Below, one piece after another: positions 26,698 to 35,159 of a stretch of DNA of 64,000 nt. The notes below the pieces were generated by a model, which did no database searches, had not been told where the DNA came from, and saw only the letters and a program-made list of their open reading frames with translations. The stretch comes from DATARH01 sp050246595 (GTDB taxonomy: Bacteria > Pseudomonadota > Alphaproteobacteria > ATCC43930 > CGMCC-115725), in contig JBFWVT010000007.1 in the NCBI GenBank assembly GCA_050246595.1, forward strand, positions 1 through 64,000, given 5' to 3'. A program made the position numbers and the translations under genes. The stretch's first letter is position 1; every line of letters begins with the position of its first letter.

Positions 26698-27945
26698 ATG
26701 GGCATGACGATCGTGGAGAAAATCCTGGCGCGCAAAAGCGGGATGGAAAAGGTCGCGCCGGGCGATCTCGCGGTGGTCGATGTCGATTGCGTCGTGATGA
26801 TCGATCTCAGCTTTGGACAGGGGTCGTGGCGCGAGGTGCTGAAGGTGCACGATCCCGACAAGGTCGTCGTCGTGTTCGACCACGACGTGCCGGCCTCGAA
26901 CCGCGCGGCGGCGGCGATGCACGCCAGGGGCCGCGACTTCGCACGGCGTTTCGGCATCAAACGGGTGCACGATGTCGGGCCGGATCAGGGGATCAGCCAT
27001 GTCGTCGTCGCCGAGAACGCCTATGCGCTGCCCGGCACCGTGCTGGCCTGCTCGGACTCGCATACATGCAGCGCCGGGGCGCTGAACTGCGCCGCCCGCG
27101 GTCTCGGCGCCCCCGATCTGCTCTACGCGCTGACCACCGGGAAAACCTGGTTCCGGGTCGGCGAGACGGTGCGCTATGATCTCGACGGACGTTTTGCCCC
27201 CGGCGTGTCGGCGAAGGACCTTTTCCTCCATATCGCCGGGGCTTACGGCGATCACGCAAACCAGAATGTCGAGTTCGGCGGGTCGGCATTGCCCGGTCTG
27301 TCGATCGACGCGCGCCGCACGCTGACGACGATGGGGGCCGAGCTGTCCGCCGAATTTGCGACCTTCGAACCCGACGAGGTGCTGATCGCCTATGTCATGG
27401 CGCGCAACAAGGCGCCGTTCGAGCCGCAATACCCGGACCCGGACGCCTCCTACGCGGCGCGGCGCCGTATCGACCTCGGAACGCTGCGGCCGATGCTGGC
27501 ATTGCCCGACAGCGTCATCCGCAATGCCGTTCCGGTCGCCGATGCGAAACGCGAGCCGATCCAGCAGGCATTTATCGGCTCCTGCGCCAACGGCACGCTC
27601 GACGATCTCGCCGAGGCGGCCCGCGTATTGCAGGGACGCCGCGTCGCGCCTGGGGTGCGATTGCTGGTGACGCCGGGGTCGCAGCGCATCGCGGCCGAAG
27701 CGGCGCGGGCCGGCTACACGCAGATCCTGCTCGACGCCGGCGCGGTCGTGACCCCGGCGACCTGCGGCGCCTGCTATGGCGGGCACATGGGCGTGCTCGG
27801 TCCCGGCGAGACCTGCATTACCGCCAGCACGCGCAATTTCCGGGGCCGCATGGGGCACGAAAGCGCGCGCATCTACATGGCCTCGCCGGCGACAGTGGCA
27901 GCGTCGGCGGCGGCCGGACATATCGCAGCGGCGTCGGAACTGTGA
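26698..27945 (+). CDS. Aconitase-family dehydratase large subunit (LeuC/homoaconitase type)
   Basis: This 415-residue protein is the three-domain large subunit of a 3-isopropylmalate dehydratase-like enzyme. The 4Fe-4S cysteines are visible in IGSCANG and CGACYGG, and the domain-1 signature is CSDSHTCSAGALN. The length fits the short type-2 LeuC/HacA form (about 420 residues) rather than the 470-residue form used in proteobacterial leucine synthesis, which suggests a different or secondary hydroxy-acid substrate. The small swivel subunit (LeuD-like) required for activity is not adjacent. A GGAGG site precedes the ATG at 26698. Confidence 0.87.
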   Translation: MGMTIVEKILARKSGMEKVAPGDLAVVDVDCVVMIDLSFGQGSWREVLKVHDPDKVVVVFDHDVPASNRAAAAMHARGRDFARRFGIKRVHDVGPDQGISHVVVAENAYALPGTVLACSDSHTCSAGALNCAARGLGAPDLLYALTTGKTWFRVGETVRYDLDGRFAPGVSAKDLFLHIAGAYGDHANQNVEFGGSALPGLSIDARRTLTTMGAELSAEFATFEPDEVLIAYVMARNKAPFEPQYPDPDASYAARRRIDLGTLRPMLALPDSVIRNAVPVADAKREPIQQAFIGSCANGTLDDLAEAARVLQGRRVAPGVRLLVTPGSQRIAAEAARAGYTQILLDAGAVVTPATCGACYGGHMGVLGPGETCITASTRNFRGRMGHESARIYMASPATVAASAAAGHIAAASEL

Positions 27946-28058
27946 ACGGATCTTGAACAAACCGCTCCCCGGCGGCAATCTCCGCCTCTCGTTACCGTTG
28001 ACGACGGCAGAGCCGGGCTCCCCGTTCGGCGCGCTCCACCGCTGGCGGGGTTGCGGAC

Positions 28059-28856
28059 GTGGTCTTCACCGTTCCGATCTATGACGACAACCCGGTCCAG
28101 CGGACGCCGGTCGTCACCTATGCGCTGATCGGCGCCTGCATCGGCGTGTGGTTCTGGCAGATCGTGGTCGGCGGCCAGCTTGCCGCGTTTCACTACGGGC
28201 TGATCCCGGCGGCGCTGTTCGGGTACTGGCCTCCCGGCGTGCAGCCGATCCCGCCCTGGGCGACGCTGTTCACCAGCATGTTTCTGCACGGCGGCTGGAT
28301 GCACCTTATCAGCAACATGCTGTTCCTGTGGATTTTCGGGAACAATATCGAGGATCTGCTCGGCAGGTTCCGCTATCTGCTGCTTTATCTGGCCAGCGGC
28401 GTGACGGCGGCGCTGATCCAGGGGCTTTCCGCCGTGTCCTCGCAGATCCCGATGATCGGTGCGAGCGGCGCGGTAGCCGGTGTGCTGGGCGCCTACCTGA
28501 TCACCTACCCCCGCGCCAATGTGTACGTATTCGTGTGGATTATCCTCTTCTTCACGATCGTTACCGTACCGGCGTGGCTGCTGCTCGGGTTCTGGTTCGC
28601 GATGCAGGTATTGAGCGGGTTGGGCTCGATGACGGGCGAGCCGGGTGTCGCGTTCTGGGCGCATGTCGGCGGGTTTGTCGCGGGGGCGGGATTGTTTCTG
28701 ATGCTGCGCCCGAGAGGGGTGAACATATTGCAGCCGCAGCACACCCCGACCTGGGTGAGGGTGCCGCCCGGGGCGATGATGAGCCATCGCAAGCTCCACC
28801 GCGGCAGCGTGCCCGACGCGGGACACCGCGCGCACCGGCCGCGTCCCTGGGAATAG
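28059..28856 (+). CDS. Rhomboid family intramembrane serine protease
   Basis: This 265-residue six-helix protein cleaves transmembrane segments within the membrane. The catalytic Ser is in GASGAVAGVLGAYL and the catalytic His in FWAHVGGFVAG; the HGGWMHLISNMLFLWIFG loop/helix carries the conserved His and Asn of the oxyanion region. A polar, basic tail of about 45 residues follows the last helix. The start is a GTG with only a weak GGGG site upstream; no better start is in frame. Its substrate is unknown and the neighbours give no clue. Confidence 0.88.
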   Translation: MVFTVPIYDDNPVQRTPVVTYALIGACIGVWFWQIVVGGQLAAFHYGLIPAALFGYWPPGVQPIPPWATLFTSMFLHGGWMHLISNMLFLWIFGNNIEDLLGRFRYLLLYLASGVTAALIQGLSAVSSQIPMIGASGAVAGVLGAYLITYPRANVYVFVWIILFFTIVTVPAWLLLGFWFAMQVLSGLGSMTGEPGVAFWAHVGGFVAGAGLFLMLRPRGVNILQPQHTPTWVRVPPGAMMSHRKLHRGSVPDAGHRAHRPRPWE

Positions 28857-29090
28857 GCCGGCAGTGCCGCTTCCGGAAAAACCGCTCTCGATGATTCTCT
28901 CGGATATCACTATATCCCCGGGACCATTCGCGTCTGCGGTTGTTCCTTATCGTATGGCGACAAAAGCGGCTTCTATCCGGAGGCCGGGCTTTCCGAGGAT
29001 TGCGGCCGCGCGGCCCGGCTCCGGCGCGGCCCAGGCAATCGGACCGGCAGCTTCCGCCGATAGGGTCTCCGCCAACACCGCGAGGCTGTG

Positions 29091-31877
29091 ATGCTGTTGT
29101 CGGTTCTGCGCGGCATGGCGCGCGTCGCTTTCGTCCTTGTGGTGCTTGGCGTCACTGGCGCGGCGGTCGGCGTCGGCTATGGTCTCTACCATTTCAGTCG
29201 CGATCTGCCGGATTTTCAGAAGATCGTGAGTTATGTGCCCGCGGTCGGCAGCAAGGTCTATGACGCGGATGGCAGGCTGATCGCCGAATTCGAAGCCGAG
29301 CGGCGCATCCCGGTAGCGATCGAGCAAGTGCCGACGCTTGTCGTCAACGCCTTTCTTGCCGCCGAGGACCGCGACTTCTACACGCATAAGGGCGTCGATC
29401 CGCAGGCGATCTTTCGCGCCGCGGTGGCCGATATCGCGCGCTTTCGCAGCGGCCAGCGGCCGATCGGCGCCTCGACGATCACGCAGCAGATCGTCCGCCA
29501 CTTTCTGCTGAGCCGCGAGCTGTCGATCACGCGCAAGGTCAGGGAAGCGATCCTGGCCTACCGGCTCGACAAGGAATTGAGCAAGGACCGTATCCTCGAA
29601 ATCTACCTGAACGAGATCTATTTCGGTGCCGGCGCCTACGGCGTCGCGGCGGCGGCCGATACCTATTTTCAGAAAAAGCTCGACCAGCTGAAGCCGGAAG
29701 AGGCAGCCTATCTGGCGTCATTGCCAAAGGCGCCAAACAATTACCACCCGATCCGCAACACGGCAGCGGCGACGGGGCGTCGCGACTGGGTGTTGGCCGG
29801 CATGGCCGAACTCGGCTGGCTCGGCGAGGACGAGGCAACGCGCGCGATCGCCGAACCGTTGCGCGTCAACATGCGGCCCGAGCCGACGCGCGAACACGGC
29901 TATTTCGTCGAGGAGGTCCGCCGCGGTCTGATCGGCCGGTACGGCGAGGACACCGTCTATAGAGGCGGTCTGACGATCCGGACGAGCTACCTGCCGGCGC
30001 AGCAGCGGATCGCGGAAAAGGCGTTTCGCGACGGGCTGATCGAATACGATCGCCGCCACGGCTGGCGCGGACCGGTCGCGCGGCTGGGCGGCGCGACGGC
30101 GGCGCGCCAGGCGCTCGGCGAGGCTTCCGATCCGCCCGGCATCGGCGAGTGGCGGCTCGCGGCGGTCACCGATATCGGTGACTCGGAAGCCCGGATCATG
30201 CTGCGCGACGGTTCGGTTGGCGAGATCCCGATTGCCGAACTGCGCTGGGCGCGTCCGACGACCAAGAACCAGCGGTTGGGGCCGGCGGTCCGCCGGGTCG
30301 GCGATGTCGTGCAAATCGGCGATCTCGTGCTGGTCGAGCCGAGCGCGGGCAAGGGACGCAAGGAGACGAAGCTTTACGGTCTGCGCCAGATTCCTGATGC
30401 CAGCGGCGGCGTTGTCGCGATGGACCCGAAGACCGGGCGGATTTTCGCGCTGGTCGGCGGCTGGTCGTTCCAGCAGAGCCAGTTCAACCGCTCGACGCAG
30501 GCGCAGCGCCAGCCCGGCTCGGCGATCAAGCCGTTCGTCTACCTGACCGCGCTGACGAACGGCTATACGCTGTCGACCACCGTCCACGACACGCCGTTCG
30601 AGATCCCGCAAGGTGCGGGACTGCCGCCGTGGCGGCCAGGCAATTACGAAGGAGACTGGTTCGGGGCGATGACGCTGGAAAACGCGCTGGTGCAATCGCG
30701 CAATCTGGCGACCGCGCAGCTCGCGCTCGATGTGGGATTGCGGGCCGTCGCCGATACCGTGCAGACCTTCGACATCATGGACCGCATGCCGCTTTATCCC
30801 TCGATGGCGCTCGGCTCCGGCGAGACGACGCTGCTGCGCCTGACCAACGCCTATGCGATGCTCGACAATGGCGGGCAGTGGCTGGTCCCGTCGGTGATCG
30901 ACACGGTCCAGGACCGGCACGGGCGGGTCATCTATCAGAAAGGCATCGGCGACTGCCCCTCCTGTTTCGCCGTGGCCGGAACGCGGGTCGAGGGCGATCC
31001 CAGCCCTCTGTACCGCGCGGCCGGAGCGCCGGCCCCCTCCGCGATCGCCGTCTCCGGCGCGGAATGGGCGGAGAACCCGATCGTCTACGAACCGACCAGG
31101 CGCGGTCCTCTCGCCGACCCGAAAGCCATTCGCGATCTCATCGAGGCGATGCAGCAGGTCATCCAGCGCGGCACCGGAACCTTGATAAAGCCGATCGCCA
31201 AGGAGCTGGCGCAGCCGCTGGCCGGCAAGACCGGGACAACAAGCAATTATTTTGATGCGTGGTTTGTCGGGTTTTCGCCGGCTCTGGTGGCCGGCACCTA
31301 TGTCGGGTTCGACGAGCCGCGCACGCTGGGCGAGGGCGAGACCGGAGGCCGCGTCGCCGCCGGGATTTTCCGCGACTTCATGCACAAAGCCTTGAAAGGG
31401 GCACCGGAACAGGGCTTCCCGGAGCCCGGCAAGGACGAGGCGTCGCCGGCCGAAGCCGCGGTCGCGGAGCAGGAGGTGAAACCCGACGAGACCGTGGTCG
31501 CGGCCCCGGTCAGGAAGCGCGCAAAACCAGGTTCCGGCAGCACCGAGACGGCCAAGCTGAACCGGCAACAGCTTTACCGCGATCCCGGCCAAGCGGTCGA
31601 GGAAGCAGCCTACGGCCCGCGTTGGCGGGAGCGGCAGCGGCAGCGCGATCCCGAGCCGATAAGCGCGGCGCAAGCAGAACCGGCATACGGCCCGCCGCCG
31701 CACCAGCCGGACTATGCAGCCGCCGGACCGGCATTTCCGGCGCCCTGGGGAACGGCCTACGCCCGACCCGGCCCGAGCGGAGCCTATACCGGACCCGCCA
31801 TGCCGCCGCGGCCGGCGCCGGCGCCGGGCTGGGGCCAGCGTCCGGGACCGGTTTACGGCACCGGCGGCTTGTACTGA
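29091..31877 (+). CDS. mrcA: Penicillin-binding protein 1A (bifunctional transglycosylase/transpeptidase)
   Basis: This 928-residue class A PBP builds peptidoglycan. After one N-terminal transmembrane helix (residues 10-33), the GT51 domain shows EDRDFYTHKGVD with the catalytic Glu, GASTITQQIVRHFLL and the KDRILEIYLNEIYFG motif. The transpeptidase domain has SAIK (nucleophile Ser) in RQPGSAIKPF, SRN and KTGTT. An OB-like insertion of about residues 320-440 lies between them, as in other proteobacterial PBP1A. The last 150 residues are Pro/Gly/Tyr-rich and disordered. A GTG one codon upstream of the ATG is an alternative start. It stands alone, without the usual rne or amidase neighbours. Confidence 0.95.
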   Translation: MLLSVLRGMARVAFVLVVLGVTGAAVGVGYGLYHFSRDLPDFQKIVSYVPAVGSKVYDADGRLIAEFEAERRIPVAIEQVPTLVVNAFLAAEDRDFYTHKGVDPQAIFRAAVADIARFRSGQRPIGASTITQQIVRHFLLSRELSITRKVREAILAYRLDKELSKDRILEIYLNEIYFGAGAYGVAAAADTYFQKKLDQLKPEEAAYLASLPKAPNNYHPIRNTAAATGRRDWVLAGMAELGWLGEDEATRAIAEPLRVNMRPEPTREHGYFVEEVRRGLIGRYGEDTVYRGGLTIRTSYLPAQQRIAEKAFRDGLIEYDRRHGWRGPVARLGGATAARQALGEASDPPGIGEWRLAAVTDIGDSEARIMLRDGSVGEIPIAELRWARPTTKNQRLGPAVRRVGDVVQIGDLVLVEPSAGKGRKETKLYGLRQIPDASGGVVAMDPKTGRIFALVGGWSFQQSQFNRSTQAQRQPGSAIKPFVYLTALTNGYTLSTTVHDTPFEIPQGAGLPPWRPGNYEGDWFGAMTLENALVQSRNLATAQLALDVGLRAVADTVQTFDIMDRMPLYPSMALGSGETTLLRLTNAYAMLDNGGQWLVPSVIDTVQDRHGRVIYQKGIGDCPSCFAVAGTRVEGDPSPLYRAAGAPAPSAIAVSGAEWAENPIVYEPTRRGPLADPKAIRDLIEAMQQVIQRGTGTLIKPIAKELAQPLAGKTGTTSNYFDAWFVGFSPALVAGTYVGFDEPRTLGEGETGGRVAAGIFRDFMHKALKGAPEQGFPEPGKDEASPAEAAVAEQEVKPDETVVAAPVRKRAKPGSGSTETAKLNRQQLYRDPGQAVEEAAYGPRWRERQRQRDPEPISAAQAEPAYGPPPHQPDYAAAGPAFPAPWGTAYARPGPSGAYTGPAMPPRPAPAPGWGQRPGPVYGTGGLY

Positions 31878-31928
31878 GCCGAAACAGAACGGGCACCTAC
31901 CCGGCGCCCGCCCTCCGCGGCACCGGGT

Positions 31929-33071
31929 TCAGTTCACAAAGCGATAGAGCTTTGCCGCGTTGTCGCAGACGATCTTCTTGCGCAGATCGGCGGGCAGATG
32001 CCCGAGTTCGCGCTGGATGTACTCCCGCGAATCCGGCCATACCCCGTCCGGGTGCGGAAAATCCGAACCCCACATGATGTTGTCGGCGCCGAGTTCCTCG
32101 ATCAGCTTTACGCCGACCGGGTCGCTCTGATAGGTCGCGTAGCACTGCCGATACCAGTACGCGCTCGGCTTCATCTTGAGATCGAGATCTTTGAACTGGT
32201 CTTCCCACTCGGCGTCCATGCGGTCGAGGATATAGGGAATCCAGCCGGTGCCGGCCTCGCCGATCACGATCTTCAGGTTGGGCCGGTGTTCGAGCACGCC
32301 GGCGAAGATGATCGACATCAGCACATCGGCCATGTGCATCTGAAAGCTCGTGATGCCGGCGGCGCGGGCCGCGAGCAACGTCTTGCCCGACAGTTTCGAG
32401 TAGTCGCGACCAGGACCGCCGATCGTGTGGAAATGCACCGGCAGCCCGCTCGCCGCCGCGGCGTCCCACATCGGGTTCCACCAGGGGTCCCACAGCGGGG
32501 TCATATCGTGCTTGCGGGCGATTTCGAGACCGCGCACCGCGCCGCGCCGCGCGACACGCTCGATCTCGGCGACCGCCGCCTCAATGCTGTGGTTCGGGAT
32601 GCAGGCCAGCCCGGCATAGCGGTCGGGCTGCTTCGAGCAGAAATCGGCCAGCCAGTCATTATAGATGCGCAGAACCTCGCCGGCCGCCTCGTCGTCGTTG
32701 AGGCGCATCGTCGCGCCGAGCACGCCGTACAGCACCTCGGCCTGCACACCGTCGCGGTCCTGGTCCGCAAGGCGCAGATCGGGGTCGGTCAGACGGCGGA
32801 TTTTCTGCTGCTCCTTCTCATACAGCCCGGTCGAGGCCATCCGGTCGGAGCGATGGATCTTGCCCGGTTCGTAAGGCCGCCCGGCCGACCCCATCCCGGC
32901 GTCGAGGCCGAACGAGGCGCCGCTTTTTGTCACCCATTCGCGCCCGCGCGGCCCCTCGGTCACATACGGCATGCGGTCGCGGAATTCGGCCGCTGCGTTC
33001 GCGGTGAACAGATCGGGCGGCAGCCAGATCAGATCGATATGGCAATCGGCCGAGATCACGTCGTATTTCAT
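31929..33071 (-). CDS. Amidohydrolase-2 family metal-dependent hydrolase
   Basis: This 380-residue TIM-barrel protein belongs to the amidohydrolase-related (ACMSD/gamma-resorcylate decarboxylase-like) family. Metal-site candidates are ISADCHID (normally D-x-H, here with Cys inserted as DCH), His in VHFHTIGG and Asp in MWGSDFPHPDG. Family members cleave or decarboxylate aromatic acids or hydrolyse lactones. The first metal motif fits the common SxDxH-like pattern with D-C-H. It has no nearby aromatic pathway genes, so the role is not assigned. Confidence 0.85.
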   Translation of the reverse strand: MKYDVISADCHIDLIWLPPDLFTANAAAEFRDRMPYVTEGPRGREWVTKSGASFGLDAGMGSAGRPYEPGKIHRSDRMASTGLYEKEQQKIRRLTDPDLRLADQDRDGVQAEVLYGVLGATMRLNDDEAAGEVLRIYNDWLADFCSKQPDRYAGLACIPNHSIEAAVAEIERVARRGAVRGLEIARKHDMTPLWDPWWNPMWDAAAASGLPVHFHTIGGPGRDYSKLSGKTLLAARAAGITSFQMHMADVLMSIIFAGVLEHRPNLKIVIGEAGTGWIPYILDRMDAEWEDQFKDLDLKMKPSAYWYRQCYATYQSDPVGVKLIEELGADNIMWGSDFPHPDGVWPDSREYIQRELGHLPADLRKKIVCDNAAKLYRFVN

Positions 33072-33191
33072 GCTTGTGCCCTCGTCTTCGCGGGATTGGT
33101 CCCAGCGTAGCGCGCCGCAGCGCAGGCTGGCTAGCCTCGCTGACCGGCGCTGGCGGCTTTACCTCATGGAGGCTGGTGGCTTACATGGGTT

Positions 33192-33467
33192 GTGATCGCA
33201 AGCTTCAGGCATCGCGGCTTGAAAGAGTTGTTCGAGACAGGCCGATCAGCGCGGGTCCGACCTGACCTGCAACGGCGCGTGATCGTCAGGCTCGATGCGC
33301 TTGATGCGGCTGTGTCGCTGGACGCGTTGCGCCAGCCCGGGTTCGACTTTCACGCCCTGCAAGGCCGGCCGACGCGGTACTCCATCCACGTTAATGGTCC
33401 CTGGTGCTTGACGTTTGAATGGCGGGACGGCGCGGCGCTTCGGGTCGATTTGGAGCAGTATCATTGA
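33192..33467 (+). CDS. higB: HigB-type toxin (RelE/ParE superfamily)
   Basis: This 91-residue protein begins MIASFRHRGLKELFETG (GTG start) and continues with LDALDAAVSLDALRQPGFDFHALQG and ends VDLEQYH, the classic HigB ribosome-dependent mRNA-interferase pattern. Basic and His residues (Arg in the RYSIHVNG strand, His91) match the cleft of the family. The gene precedes its antitoxin, the reverse order typical of higBA, and overlaps it by four bases (TTGA). It should cleave mRNA on the ribosome when the antitoxin is degraded. Confidence 0.9.
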   Translation: MIASFRHRGLKELFETGRSARVRPDLQRRVIVRLDALDAAVSLDALRQPGFDFHALQGRPTRYSIHVNGPWCLTFEWRDGAALRVDLEQYH

Positions 33468-33790
33468 AAACGGAAATCCCGGCCGAACTGGCCACTGTGC
33501 GGCCCATCCTGCGGTCCCCGGCGCATCCCGGCGAATTGATGCGCGAGATCCTCGACGAGCACCTGCAACTGCCGACCACCGATGCCGCGCAGCGTATGCG
33601 GATCGCCGCTTCCAGCTTGGAGGCGGTGCTGGCAGGCGCTCAGCCCGTCACCGCCGAGTTGGCGTTGCGTTTCGCGCGTCTGACCGGCGGAAATCCGGAG
33701 CTTTATGTCCAGATGCAGGTGCAATACGACCTATGGGTCGCACGGCAGCGCCTGCGGCAGACGCTCGCGGAGATAGAGCCGGCCTCATAA
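33464..33790 (+). CDS. higA: HigA-type antitoxin (XRE-family helix-turn-helix)
   Basis: This 108-residue antitoxin has the HigA signature RSPAHPGELMREILDEHLQL and a helix-turn-helix (AQRMRIAASSLEAVLAGAQP). It neutralises HigB and represses the operon. I place the start at a TTG that overlaps the higB stop; GGAG lies about 10 bases upstream. A longer in-frame ATG start at 33419 would overlap higB by 49 bp and is less likely. Its stop codon region overlaps the convergent glcF end by 6 bp. Confidence 0.88.
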   Translation: MKTEIPAELATVRPILRSPAHPGELMREILDEHLQLPTTDAAQRMRIAASSLEAVLAGAQPVTAELALRFARLTGGNPELYVQMQVQYDLWVARQRLRQTLAEIEPAS

Positions 33791-35155
33791 CGCCGGTGTG
33801 TTGGGCGGAGTCGGTTGGCGGCCGGTTTCATTCGAACCGCGCAGCGGTCCGGCGGTAAGAACTTCGGGCAGATGCGGTGGCGCCGGGCCGCCGGTTGCCC
33901 AATCGAGCAGTTCGACCGTATGCACCACCGGCAGCGGCGCGTTCTCGCCGCGGAGCTGCGTCATGCAGCCGACATTGCCGGCGGCGACGACATCGGGCCG
34001 GGTCAGCGCGATATTGGCGAGCTTGCGGTCGCGCAGCGCCGCCGCGAGTTCCGGCTGCAAAATGTTGTAGGTGCCGGCCGAGCCGCAGCAGAGATGCCCC
34101 TCGGGCACGTCGAGCACCGCAAACCCGGCAGCGGCGAGCAGGGCTTTCGGCTCGCGATCGATCTTCTGCCCGTGCGTTAACGAGCAGGCCGAGTGATAGG
34201 CGACGCGCAGCGCCGGGGCCAGTCCGGTCGATGCCCGCAGCCCGAGCGCGGCGACAACCTCGCTGACATCGCGCGCGAGGCCTGCGATCCGCGCCGCCTT
34301 GTCGGCGTAGTCGGGGTCGGTGCGCAGCAGAAACCCGTAATCCTTCAGCATCGTGCCGCAGCCCGAGGCATTGGCGACGACGGCGTCGAACCCGTTCTCG
34401 CCCGCCGCCTTTTCCCAGGCGTCGATGTTGGCGCGCGCCAGGGTCAGCGCCGGCGCTTCCTGGCCGAGATGATGGGACAGCGCGCCGCAGCATCCGCTGC
34501 CCGGCGCGAGGACGACCTCGCATCCATGCCGGGTGAGGAGCCGGATCGTCGCGAGGTTGATCTCCGGCGCGAGCACCTGCTGCGCGCAGCCGGCCAGCAG
34601 CGCGACGCGCATGCGCTTTTCGCCATCGGCCGGGAAGACCTCCATCCAGTAGAGCGGCGAATTGGTCGGAAGTCGGCGCGGGGCCAGAGCAAGCAGCGGA
34701 CGCAGCATCTTCGGTGCCAGACCGGCGAACGGCTTCCCGAGCTTCGCCAGGTGCAGCGCCGCGCGCAGCCGCGGCGGGCTGCTCAGCACCCGCGCCAGCA
34801 GCCGCCGCAATAGCTTCTCGCGCAGTGGTCGACGGTAATGCGTTTCGATATGGCGCCGCCCGTGATCGACCAGGTGCATGTAATGCACGCCGGACGGGCA
34901 GGTCGTCATGCACGACAGGCACGACAGACAGCGGTCGATGTGCTTGACTGTTTCCGGCGCGGCCTTCCCGCCCTGTTCGAGCATGTTCTTGATCAGGTAG
35001 ATGCGGCCGCGCGGGCTGTCGAGTTCGTCGCCGAGCAGCACATAGGTCGGACAGGTCGCGGTGCAGAACCCGCAATGGACGCAGGTTCTCAGGATCTTTT
35101 CCGATTCCGCGGTATCGGGATCGGCGAGCTGGGTCAGCGAGAATTCGGTCTGCAA
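33785..35155 (-). CDS. glcF: Glycolate oxidase iron-sulfur subunit GlcF
   Basis: This 456-residue protein has two ferredoxin-type 4Fe-4S motifs (CVHCGFCTATCP, CLSCLSCMTTCPSG) and two CCG domains (GSGCCGALSHHLG and HLCCGSAGTYN), the standard GlcF layout. It passes electrons from the GlcD flavin subunit to the respiratory chain during glycolate oxidation to glyoxylate. The start is a TTG four bases after the glcE stop, with AGAGAAG upstream in glcE. A run of Pro/Thr forms the C-terminus. Its neighbour GlcE confirms the identity; GlcD is not in the window. Confidence 0.93.
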   Translation of the reverse strand: MQTEFSLTQLADPDTAESEKILRTCVHCGFCTATCPTYVLLGDELDSPRGRIYLIKNMLEQGGKAAPETVKHIDRCLSCLSCMTTCPSGVHYMHLVDHGRRHIETHYRRPLREKLLRRLLARVLSSPPRLRAALHLAKLGKPFAGLAPKMLRPLLALAPRRLPTNSPLYWMEVFPADGEKRMRVALLAGCAQQVLAPEINLATIRLLTRHGCEVVLAPGSGCCGALSHHLGQEAPALTLARANIDAWEKAAGENGFDAVVANASGCGTMLKDYGFLLRTDPDYADKAARIAGLARDVSEVVAALGLRASTGLAPALRVAYHSACSLTHGQKIDREPKALLAAAGFAVLDVPEGHLCCGSAGTYNILQPELAAALRDRKLANIALTRPDVVAAGNVGCMTQLRGENAPLPVVHTVELLDWATGGPAPPHLPEVLTAGPLRGSNETGRQPTPPNTPAL

Positions 35156-35159
35156 TGTT

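Noticed and set aside
28859..29090. Possible gene in the gap before mrcA
   Set aside because: Short frames there lack ribosome-binding sites and similarity; the region is more likely the mrcA promoter and leader.
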